Shown: piece after piece, positions 24,179-30,751 of the stretch
How positions within the stretch are numbered: the stretch's first letter is position 1
Layout of the letters: every line of letters begins with the position of its first letter
Assembly: GCF_001907675.1 (NCBI RefSeq)
Contig: NZ_MPNT01000045.1
Span: 1-39,110 of the forward strand
Direction of reading: 5' to 3'
DNA length: 39,110 bases
Origin: Mycobacterium paraffinicum
Lineage (GTDB): Bacteria > Actinomycetota > Actinomycetes > Mycobacteriales > Mycobacteriaceae
Notes under the pieces: model-generated
What the model was told of the DNA's origin: nothing
Databases searched by the model: none
The model's input: the letters and a program-made list of their open reading frames with translations, nothing else
Program-made: the position numbers and the translations under genes

Positions 24179-24362
24179 CCTCCGCGACCGGGTTTGCTGG
24201 CTCCCTCGTGTGACCACAAGTTACAACGGTGGCATTTAGGTACCCACAAGTGCTAACATCGCGCCTACGACATTGGGCACCTGGGCGGCAGGTCATAAAA
24301 CGCGCGTATCAATAAGTCTTTCATTTCAAAACCTGACTTAGAGCCTCGAAAGGCGCGCGCTC

Positions 24363-24551
24363 GTGTCTAATTCCGTTACCGAAACCCGATTTCTCTCAAC
24401 CGCTGAAGCGGCCAAATACCTTGGCGTGTCACAAAATACGCTGCGCAGGTACATCAGCAAGAAAATCGTTCCGGCGCACCGCTTGGGACCGCGCTTGCTC
24501 AAGTTCGATCGAAACGAATTAGACGTTGTTGTAAAGACAATGGGCCGATGA
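24363..24551 (+). CDS. AlpA/Xis-like HTH protein
   Basis: A 62-aa MerR-type excisionase-family HTH protein starting at a GTG after GAAAGGCGCG. FLSTAEAAKYLGVSQNTLRRY forms the winged-helix recognition part, followed by the wing IVPAHRLGPRLLKFDRNELD. Proteins of this kind act as excisionases or as activators of excision genes. It is the first gene inside attL, transcribed inward, whereas the integrase is at the opposite end. Recombination directionality factor or regulator are both possible. Confidence 0.8.
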   Translation: MSNSVTETRFLSTAEAAKYLGVSQNTLRRYISKKIVPAHRLGPRLLKFDRNELDVVVKTMGR

Positions 24552-24775
24552 GTCGCCGTGACGGAAATGGTCATGTGTTCTCGATCAGCGGGCAATGCCT
24601 GTGGGGCCGGTACGGCGCTGCGGGGGTGTTGCTGGCCGCTCTTGGCCGCCAGCGCAGTTCCGACGGGGTGACGACCGGCGCAGCCGGTGTTGCTGCGAGG
24701 TCGGACAAACGCGTGAGGCACCTTCACTCAACTACTCGCCGTACAAAGGTGCTCACGCCCGACACTGTGTTTTAG
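24548..24775 (+). pseudogene. Decayed NUDIX hydrolase N-terminus
   Basis: The start overlaps the previous stop in an ATGA. The first 35 residues, GNGHVFSISGQCLWGRYGAAGVLL, look like the N-terminal strands of actinobacterial NUDIX hydrolases. The frame then becomes low-complexity. In another frame the nearby DNA reads RPAQPVLLRGRTNA before a stop, which resembles the next NUDIX strand. No NUDIX box is found. I interpret it as a truncated, frameshifted remnant; a short functional peptide is not excluded. Confidence 0.35.
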
Positions 24776-24838
24776 CCCAAGCGAAACAGGAAATAGTTAC
24801 CGCATCGAGATACGTTCTGTATGTTACCTAGAGCTGGT

Positions 24839-24900
24839 CTGCGGGATACTGTAAACCCGCAGGTAGGCGGCCTGGGGGCGTGTGTATAGTGTGCATATGC
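24839..24900 (+). promoter_or_regulatory. Stem-loop and putative promoter before the GNAT module
   Basis: CTGCGGG (24839-24845) and CCCGCAG (24856-24862) form a 7-bp stem with a 10-nt loop. A TATAGT hexamer lies in GTGTGTATAGTGTGC about 20 bp further on. This can serve as the -10 of a promoter for the mini-ORF and GNAT gene, with the stem as operator or upstream terminator. Confidence 0.4.
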
Positions 24901-24936
24901 GTTCACAGGACGCCAGTATCAGGGAAGGAACCCGAT

Positions 24937-25056
24937 ATGCCGACCTACACAACTGAGAGCGAATTCGCGTCTGGCGCCTACCTTGAGAGCGCCGGAGCCA
25001 CCCTGTCGGCGCAGTACGTCGATTGGTACGAAGAGCGTGCCCGCGTCCAGCGCTGA
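24937..25056 (+). CDS. 39-aa mini-ORF upstream of the GNAT gene
   Basis: A 39-codon frame starting MPTYTTESEFASGAYLESAG and ending YEERARVQR, preceded by AGGGAAGGAA at good spacing. Its stop is 9 bp before the ATG of the GNAT protein. It is acidic in the first half and has one likely amphipathic helix in the second. It resembles no antitoxin family I know (too short for a ribbon-helix-helix). The position is where an antitoxin for a TacT/AtaT-like GNAT toxin would be. Leader peptide or mini-antitoxin are the alternatives. Confidence 0.55.
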   Translation: MPTYTTESEFASGAYLESAGATLSAQYVDWYEERARVQR

Positions 25057-25065
25057 CCTGGACTG

Positions 25066-25593
25066 ATGGCACCTCTATCGACTCGGTTAATACAAGAATC
25101 AGACGACACAAATTTTTTCGGTTCCGCGCGCCCAGAGATCGATGACTGGCTGAGCGCCCACGCGTGGCGCCAGCACGATGAGCAGCGTCTTGTCACCTAC
25201 GTATGGGAAGAACAGGGTTCTATCAGGGGGTTCTTCTCTCTCACCCCTCATCGCCTCACCGACGTCGACGTGTCGATATCTGGGCATGCACGCGGGCCGT
25301 TAACCGGCTACCTGATCGCCAAGATCGGTATATGGACAGGCGCGGCTGACGACGTCGATGAGATCTCGCTTCATAACGGCAAGGTGTTGCAGATCACGAA
25401 GCCAGAGCAGCTCATCGTCGATGCCATGATCGCGGCTTCGAAGGCATCCCGGCTATGCGGGGGGCGTTACCTGTTCATCGACACGACGAACGAGCCTTGG
25501 GCGATACGAACGGGCCTTGACCGCCTGGGGTTCAAGCCGATTAACCCAGCCCCTGCCGAGAGTTCGATCCACTACATCAGGCTGCGCAGGTAG
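25066..25593 (+). CDS. GNAT protein related to TacT/AtaT-type toxins
   Basis: A 175-aa protein. The N-terminal half follows the toxin-GNAT pattern: FFGSARPEIDDWLSAHAWRQ, then RLVTYVWEEQGSIRGFFSLTPH. The C-terminal half keeps RYLFIDTTNEPWAIRTGLDRLGF. The central acetyl-CoA loop, normally like QGKGLG, is not recognisable; the region reads IGIWTGAADDVDEISLHNG instead. So either the cofactor site is remodelled or the enzyme is inactive. TacT-like toxins acetylate charged tRNAs and normally follow a ribbon-helix-helix antitoxin, which is absent here. A 39-aa ORF takes that place. Its stop codon lies within a long hairpin. Confidence 0.7.
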   Translation: MAPLSTRLIQESDDTNFFGSARPEIDDWLSAHAWRQHDEQRLVTYVWEEQGSIRGFFSLTPHRLTDVDVSISGHARGPLTGYLIAKIGIWTGAADDVDEISLHNGKVLQITKPEQLIVDAMIAASKASRLCGGRYLFIDTTNEPWAIRTGLDRLGFKPINPAPAESSIHYIRLRR

Positions 25594-25619
25594 CTGAGTC
25601 ACCTGACTCAGCTACCTGC
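25586..25619 (+). terminator. Perfect 16-bp hairpin at the GNAT stop codon
   Basis: GCAGGTAGCTGAGTCA (25586-25601) is the exact reverse complement of 25604-25619, leaving two bases between the arms. The stem includes the GNAT stop codon TAG (25591-25593). There is no U-tract. It may be a bidirectional terminator or an operator; its perfection is notable. The remaining 210 bp to the capsid gene contain no other gene I can see. Confidence 0.7.
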
Positions 25620-25829
25620 CACTCATGCTTAAACACTGATCTTTCGCGAACCTGACTGGCGGGACAATCACTCCAAAGCGCGAATGAAATGCTCACCAAC
25701 GCCTAGCGAGCGCTCATAACCCGCCGAAATGCGTTGTGGTTGAACGGTTTCAGCGTCATTCGGCGTAGACTCGCATCCCAATTAGATTGAGTTTTACCGA
25801 TTTCCGCGAGTTTAGGCAGGTAACGCAAG

Positions 25830-27050
25830 ATGAACGCGCACAAGACGTTGAGCCCCGGTGTTATCGCTGTAATTGACGGTGTGCCGGTCAGCCCGATCTT
25901 CGGCGGTACCCAGCCGACACATCAATACGGGATTAACGTCGCCGGTGACGTGCTGGTCAACCAGCTCGCGGACGGCAGCGATTTAAACGCGGTTTACACC
26001 GAATACGCCAACGTGCTCAACATCTGGAATAACGAGCGGACTAGCTTGACTGATCTGTTGAAGTCCAACGTCACGGTCAGCGGCGAAGCTGTCCCGCAGG
26101 ACATGCAGACCGCATCGTTTGAGGATGCAACCGAATTAGGTATTTCAAAGTCGGCGAGCTCGCCTACCGCTTTGCCTCTCGGATATACCTTCCGGGACAA
26201 AGATTTACGTGGCTCGTTTTCGTGGCGGTTCCTTCGCGATGCGGATCGCCGCCAGGTTGATTCGGTCATGGACGGGATTTTGGCCGCAGACAACAAGCTC
26301 GTGACCGGAACCATCTTGCGTGCTCTGTTTTCCAATACGCGCAAGCGCAACGAGCACGGAATGACCGTCTATGACTTGTATGATGGCGTTGCACCGGGAC
26401 CGCCGAGCTACCTCGGTCGCACGTTCGATGAGAGCACCTCGCATTACATCGCCAGCGGTGCATCGCAAATCGACTCTCAAGACATCGAAGATGCAATCCG
26501 GCTCATCACCCGGAAAGGCTATGGGACACAGGCTAATTCAAAGCTATTGATCTTGGCTAACCCTGACGAAAGTGAGCTGATCCAAACCTGGCGAGCCGGT
26601 GAGGAATCGCGGCCCAAAGAGGGGTCCGAAACTTCCGGCCCGATTGCCTTGCACGACTTCGTCCCGGCCAATGACGCGCCGCCGTTCATCACTGGTGCGG
26701 GGGAGCTGGTAGGGACGCAGGTACCCGGCCAATTGTGGGGTGTCAAGGTTGAAGGCTCTTACGGCCCAGCGCTTTTGGTTCAGTCCGATTTTCTGCCGAG
26801 CGGGTACGTCGCGGTGGTGGCCAGCTACGGACCCAATTCGGCATACAATTGCATTGGCTTTCGCCAGCATTCAAATCCGGCATATCAAGGGCTGCGCCAC
26901 ATTCCCGGTGCTGGCGCGTATCCCATTGTCGAAAGTTTTCACACCAGGGCGTTTGGGGTCGGTGTGCGCCAGCGCGGCGCTGCTGTTTGCGTGCAAGTAA
27001 CCACTGGCAATACCTACACCGCGCCGAGCGCTGACCAGATTCCGGTCTAG
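25830..27050 (+). CDS. Major capsid-like protein (HK97-type, predicted)
   Basis: A 406-aa protein that follows the pattern of a family annotated as major capsid protein in actinobacterial phages: a scaffold-like first 120 residues, then FRDKDLRGSFSWRFLRDADRRQVD, SHYIASGASQIDSQDIEDA, ANSKLLILANPDESELIQTWRAG, the GSYGPALLVQSDFLPSGYV strand pair, and HSNPAYQGLRHIPG near the end. The closing VRQRGAAVCVQVT is also typical. The assignment is by memory of this family, not by a search. No protease or scaffold gene is adjacent. It heads a run of three same-strand genes with a 57-aa ORF and a basic protein. Confidence 0.62.
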   Translation: MNAHKTLSPGVIAVIDGVPVSPIFGGTQPTHQYGINVAGDVLVNQLADGSDLNAVYTEYANVLNIWNNERTSLTDLLKSNVTVSGEAVPQDMQTASFEDATELGISKSASSPTALPLGYTFRDKDLRGSFSWRFLRDADRRQVDSVMDGILAADNKLVTGTILRALFSNTRKRNEHGMTVYDLYDGVAPGPPSYLGRTFDESTSHYIASGASQIDSQDIEDAIRLITRKGYGTQANSKLLILANPDESELIQTWRAGEESRPKEGSETSGPIALHDFVPANDAPPFITGAGELVGTQVPGQLWGVKVEGSYGPALLVQSDFLPSGYVAVVASYGPNSAYNCIGFRQHSNPAYQGLRHIPGAGAYPIVESFHTRAFGVGVRQRGAAVCVQVTTGNTYTAPSADQIPV

Positions 27051-27088
27051 GTCAGCGAATCGGACCACAAAGGAATCGGGTCTGAATC

Positions 27089-27262
27089 ATGAACGGTGAC
27101 CACGCCGACTGGTTTGGCAAGCTGGTTTTTGACGCTAAGCACGCTCAACGACGCGGCGGTGCAACCGAATTCAGTCATGGTCCTGGCTTGACGCCGCCCG
27201 GTCTCGAAGATGCTGCGCCCGCCGAAGGCGGGCGCTATCACGGTAAGACACCGCGCCAATGA
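27089..27262 (+). CDS. 57-aa protein between capsid-like and basic protein
   Basis: A 57-codon frame, MNGDHADWFGKLVFDAKHAQ onward, ending YHGKTPRQ. It starts 38 bp after the capsid-like gene, and its stop overlaps the ATG of the basic protein in an ATGA, so it is translationally coupled. It is hydrophilic with a short aromatic N-terminal segment. No family is recognised. Its position suggests a role with the capsid or DNA. Confidence 0.6.
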   Translation: MNGDHADWFGKLVFDAKHAQRRGGATEFSHGPGLTPPGLEDAAPAEGGRYHGKTPRQ

Positions 27263-27708
27263 CCAGACGCCGGCCGAAATCCACGGCGAAGCACAAGGGG
27301 AATCGTGCCTATCGGCGTGACGCTCGGGGCCGGTTCGCATCTGGCGGTACGAAGGCCACCACGTCACCGGACGCTATAGCGCTCAAACGGCGAGTACGTC
27401 GCCGTCGAGCTGCGTTGGCCGGTGCCGCAATCACCGCTGTCGCCGCGCACCAGGCCGCTAGCCCTGCCAGCCACACCCGCACCGCGATCACCCGGCGCAA
27501 GCTGGTTGCCGCCCACGCGGCCCGAGCAGCCTCCGATCACCGGCGAAGCGTGACGCGACGCGCTCGCACATTGCCCCACCGGCCCACAGCCGGGGCGGCG
27601 TTTCCGGCCGCTGCGCGCAGGGCCGCGCACGCTGAGGCTCGCAAGCTCACCAAGGGTTATCGCAAGCGGGTCCGCAAGGCGCGCAGAGCACGTCGGCGGA
27701 TTCGATGA
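27259..27708 (+). CDS. Very basic Arg/Ala-rich protein
   Basis: A 149-aa protein with very many Arg, Lys and Ala residues and hardly any acidic ones. The N-terminus is TRRRPKSTAKHKGNRAYRRD and the C-terminus is a run of Lys/Arg clusters (GYRKRVRKARRARRRIR). A short hydrophobic stretch (AALAGAAITAVAA) lies near residue 55. This composition suits nucleic-acid binding or condensation, comparable to histone-like or phage core proteins. It is third in the capsid-like/57-aa/basic unit. Its stop is 5 bp from the stop of the opposite-strand gene. No family assignment. Confidence 0.65.
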   Translation: MTRRRPKSTAKHKGNRAYRRDARGRFASGGTKATTSPDAIALKRRVRRRRAALAGAAITAVAAHQAASPASHTRTAITRRKLVAAHAARAASDHRRSVTRRARTLPHRPTAGAAFPAAARRAAHAEARKLTKGYRKRVRKARRARRRIR

Positions 27709-27712
27709 GCGC

Positions 27713-28027
27713 TTAAACCGCCCCGCCGCAACCGCCAGGCGGGGCTGGTGTCCCGCTGGGAAAGGCGTCGTCAATGACGCAGTTCATTTCAAAACGCGGC
27801 GTGGCGAATGTGCCGCCCGTCATCGCGACGTTGTGCCAGTAGCTGCCGTCGGGGAATTTTTCGCCGTTGCACCAGGCAACTGCCAAGATGCCGCCCTTGC
27901 CACCAGGACAATCACCGATGGTCAGGTTGGGCTTATGGGTGGGATCGGCCTGGGCTGTGCCAGTGCACAAGAGCGCGCTGGCGCCAAGTGTTGCCAGCGC
28001 GGCGGCGAGCAGCGTGGTCCTGGTCAT
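27713..28027 (-). CDS. Secreted cysteine-containing protein (element cargo)
   Basis: A 104-aa exported protein on the strand opposite to its neighbours. The signal peptide is MTRTTLLAAALATLGASALL, ending TAQA, before DPTHKPNLTIGDCPGGKGGILAVAWC. Further cysteines are in EMNCVIDD and GGCGGAV, giving four in the mature domain. I chose 28027 because it gives a clean signal; ten extra residues upstream are possible. It resembles small secreted mycobacterial proteins. An independent reverse-strand gene within an element suggests a lysogenic-conversion cargo. Confidence 0.7.
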   Translation of the reverse strand: MTRTTLLAAALATLGASALLCTGTAQADPTHKPNLTIGDCPGGKGGILAVAWCNGEKFPDGSYWHNVAMTGGTFATPRFEMNCVIDDAFPSGTPAPPGGCGGAV

Positions 28028-28142
28028 CGTAAAAAGACTACGGCCCCACCCCGCCATTGGGGACAGATTTAGATGAGTACGTAATCATCCCGCCTCGTAG
28101 TAAATCCGAGCACCGGCGGCAACCACGCTCTACCGTCGAGCC

Positions 28143-29126
28143 ATGACGACACGCAAAATCGCGGTATGGGCCGGATGCTCCTTGACGGTCACACTCGCCG
28201 GGGTGATCGTGCTGCGGGGCACCCTGCGACCTGTCTATCGTTGGATGGTCCGGTACTTCGCGCCTGAAGTGTGGTCGGCAATCGGAACGTGGTTCGCGGT
28301 GGCGGTCGCCATTGCCACCGTGTTGGTGGCTGGCCGCTACGCCAAGCAGCAGGTAGAGAAAGCTCAAGACCAAGTTGACGAAGCTCGACGCACCCGAGAG
28401 CTGCAAGCACAACCAAATGTTGTGCTCTATTCGGAACCCAACGAGGCGAGTTGGCAGATTCTTGAAGTGGTCGTGAAGAATTTCGGAACAACTCCTGCGT
28501 ACGACATCAAAATTTCGATAACGCCACAGCTGCAATCTTCGCCGAACCTATTGACCGACCCAAAAATCGCAAATGTCCCTATACCACGACGGATTCCCAT
28601 TCTGGTGCCCGGTCAGTCATGGCGAACTGTTTGGGATTCTGCGCTGGAGAGAAAACAGCACGAGCGCGAATTATGGCAAAAGCTGGGAAAGGCGGAAATC
28701 CCATTGCTGGAATATTTCGATCAGAAACCTAACCGCCGTCACCACGCCGTGGTCACCTACACAGATAGCGGGCGACAAGAACGATATCGAACCGAAGCCG
28801 AACTTGATTTCAATATGCTTGATGGTACGACTCAATTAGATGTCAAGACGATTGATGATCTGACGAGACAAGTTGAGAAAGCCCGCGAAGAACTCGGAGA
28901 AATCAGAAAGATCCTCGGATCCTATTCGCAAAATGAGCACAAAGGGATTTGGATCTATGTCAAAGACGCGGACGACGAGCGGGCCCACCGCGAAGCGGAA
29001 GGTGAGCGCCGTCAAAGACAGTTGGAAGAACATCGTCAGCGCTACGAGCAACGGCGCCGTCGAGCACTAGATCTGCTGAAGGATCAGAACGACTCGGGCG
29101 GTTCAGCGTCCGGTCCCCACCAGTAA
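28143..29126 (+). CDS. Two-helix membrane protein with large cytoplasmic domain
   Basis: A 327-aa protein. Two hydrophobic helices (about 7-28 and 46-65, WFAVAVAIATVLVAG) precede a coiled coil (AKQQVEKAQDQVDEARRTREL). A beta-rich domain follows (LEVVVKNFGTTPAYDIKISI), then a long charged coiled coil (about 240-320, ending in a Glu/Arg-rich repeat). This build is common in mycobacterial and phage accessory proteins of unknown function. It is divergent from the secreted cargo gene (115 bp between starts). A strong hairpin terminator follows its stop. A role in exclusion of other phages is possible but only inferred. Confidence 0.7.
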   Translation: MTTRKIAVWAGCSLTVTLAGVIVLRGTLRPVYRWMVRYFAPEVWSAIGTWFAVAVAIATVLVAGRYAKQQVEKAQDQVDEARRTRELQAQPNVVLYSEPNEASWQILEVVVKNFGTTPAYDIKISITPQLQSSPNLLTDPKIANVPIPRRIPILVPGQSWRTVWDSALERKQHERELWQKLGKAEIPLLEYFDQKPNRRHHAVVTYTDSGRQERYRTEAELDFNMLDGTTQLDVKTIDDLTRQVEKAREELGEIRKILGSYSQNEHKGIWIYVKDADDERAHREAEGERRQRQLEEHRQRYEQRRRRALDLLKDQNDSGGSASGPHQ

Positions 29127-29133
29127 TATTTGC

Positions 29134-29169
29134 AAACGGTCTAGCTTCATATTTGAAGCTAGACCGTTT
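29134..29169. terminator. Bidirectional hairpin terminator
   Basis: AAACGGTCTAGCTTCA (29134-29149) and its exact complement at 29154-29169 form a 16-bp stem with loop TATT. A/T-rich ends flank the GC-richer stem. It lies 7 bp after the stop of the membrane-protein gene. The rest of 29170-29302 holds no visible gene and should include the promoter of the next unit. Confidence 0.85.
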
Positions 29170-29302
29170 CTTGCCCGCCACGCCGAGGTAGCCGTCGGTT
29201 ATTGACGTGGCGCTTATAGGCGCTCATAGTTGCCCTGTAGCCCTTGGCGGTCGATTTATCCGCTGGCAAGACTAGCATTGTGATTTGTAAGGAAACACTC
29301 AA

Positions 29303-29596
29303 ATGGCACGAATGCCCAGCGCGCCTCTCCGCGCAGAAAACCCATTACAAAATACATTGAGGCCTGAGCAGCAGTATGAAAGATTGCAGTATTCCACTAG
29401 TCCCAATGTCAAAGGTATTGACGCGGCCGTTCAGCGCATTCACGCGCTGTTCGGTGTTCAGGTAACCGAACACTACTTACGCCGTGCCATCACTAAGCGC
29501 AGATTGCAGCGCCACGAGATCGGTCACGTCATCCACTTCTCAGACCGTGACCTCTACGAGTTCATCGTTTTGAACACCAAGAAGCCCAACGCCTAA
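29303..29596 (+). CDS. Small HTH-like protein
   Basis: A 97-aa protein with a TAAGGAAAC ribosome-binding site. The C-terminal half (VQRIHALFGVQVTEHYLRRAITKRRLQ, then HEIGHVIHFSDRDLYEFIV) has the layout of a MerR/excisionase-type winged helix. The N-terminus is Pro/Gln-rich and probably flexible. It heads the replication unit and may regulate it, or act as the satellite's own repressor or excision factor. It is 27 bp upstream of the next gene. Confidence 0.6.
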   Translation: MARMPSAPLRAENPLQNTLRPEQQYERLQYSTSPNVKGIDAAVQRIHALFGVQVTEHYLRRAITKRRLQRHEIGHVIHFSDRDLYEFIVLNTKKPNA

Positions 29597-29623
29597 CTAT
29601 CACCACAACCCGAAAGGAATTCC

Positions 29624-30598
29624 ATGACGGACAGTCTTGACTACCTGAATCAGTTTGAAGCATTCCACTGGCTCGATAAGGACGCCAAACAGCGGGTCCG
29701 CGCTCGCGCCGCAGAAGATATGGTTGCGACCGATTCCGGTAATGCGGCGGTGAGTCGTGACCTCAACGAAGGATTATCAAATATCCTCGCGGGGAAACCA
29801 CCTCCAGGTATCAACAGCGTCAGTGTTGATTTGGAAAATGTAGATCGCAAAGTCGAATATATCTTGTCCCAATACTTTGAGAGCACGGCGGGCCGGAAGT
29901 TTCGCGGAGTAAATTTTCTCTATGGTGCCGACGACACAATCCGCTCGGTTCCCAGAAAAATAATCGAGGACTTTTCCAGCGGTATCGACGCCGGTCCCGA
30001 TGACATCATCGCGATTTCGGCGACGCGACCGGGTGATTATTGGAGGATCACTAGCTTTGAATCATTGCAGATGGTTATGGAGCAGATGTCGCTCGATATT
30101 CACTGCGATCTAGACCTGATGAAAAATACCGATGTTGGGCCGTGTATTGATCAATACGCATGGTTGCACAAGCTTAAAGAGCAAGATAAAGCGTTCACGC
30201 TGCCAGAGCATAAGGACCATTATCAGCGCGAGTATATACCCCAGCATTTTGCCACTATCCCCTTCGCTTACGGAAATGTGATCGTTCTGGCACGTATCTG
30301 CATGACGTGCTACAGCGCATGGCTTTACCGAAACCAAATCCAAACCGACCGGATTAGTGACATCGAACCGATTGGCGATGGCTTTGGCAGCGTTGGCGGT
30401 GGTCCGATTACCAAAAGCGAATACCTGTGGGATCAAACCGTTGTCGAGCGGGTCTACCGCGATTGGGAACTGCGTAACGGAAAACCGCCCACCCTCATTG
30501 AACTGCAAAAGGCATTGCAGGGTACGAAGTTTGTCGGTGCGGAGAGCGAAGAAACACAAAAGATGACCGATAAAAGATCAAAACATAAGAAACCATGA
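29624..30598 (+). CDS. Hypothetical protein of the replication unit
   Basis: A 324-aa soluble protein with an AAAGGAA ribosome-binding site. The composition is mixed and there is no signal or membrane segment. Recognisable pieces are only descriptive: KVEYILSQYFESTAG, the acidic stretch GIDAGPDDIIAISAT, a C/M-rich ARICMTCYSAWLYRN and a Lys-rich C-terminus. I do not recognise the family. It sits between the small HTH protein and the primase-helicase, so a role in replication or its control is likely by position. Confidence 0.7.
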   Translation: MTDSLDYLNQFEAFHWLDKDAKQRVRARAAEDMVATDSGNAAVSRDLNEGLSNILAGKPPPGINSVSVDLENVDRKVEYILSQYFESTAGRKFRGVNFLYGADDTIRSVPRKIIEDFSSGIDAGPDDIIAISATRPGDYWRITSFESLQMVMEQMSLDIHCDLDLMKNTDVGPCIDQYAWLHKLKEQDKAFTLPEHKDHYQREYIPQHFATIPFAYGNVIVLARICMTCYSAWLYRNQIQTDRISDIEPIGDGFGSVGGGPITKSEYLWDQTVVERVYRDWELRNGKPPTLIELQKALQGTKFVGAESEETQKMTDKRSKHKKP

Positions 30599-30682
30599 TT
30601 GACGACCCTTACCCTGCTTAACGCGGCGAGTCGCAGCAGATAAGGGCACCTACGTCGGTAAATTCGACACCAACAATGGGCA

Positions 30683-30724
30683 GGCCCCCTGCCTGGAAAC
30701 GATGAGAAAACCAGACAGGGGGCC
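30683..30724 (+). promoter_or_regulatory. Long stem-loop in the leader before the primase gene
   Basis: GGCCCCCTG (30683-30691) and CAGGGGGCC (30716-30724) pair exactly, extended inside by CTGG/CCAG with one mismatch between, around an A-rich loop. It ends 27 bp before the primase ATG. It may attenuate or terminate transcription from upstream, or affect translation of the replication protein. Confidence 0.55.
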
Positions 30725-30751
30725 GAACAGATCGGTGATGAGGACGATCTA

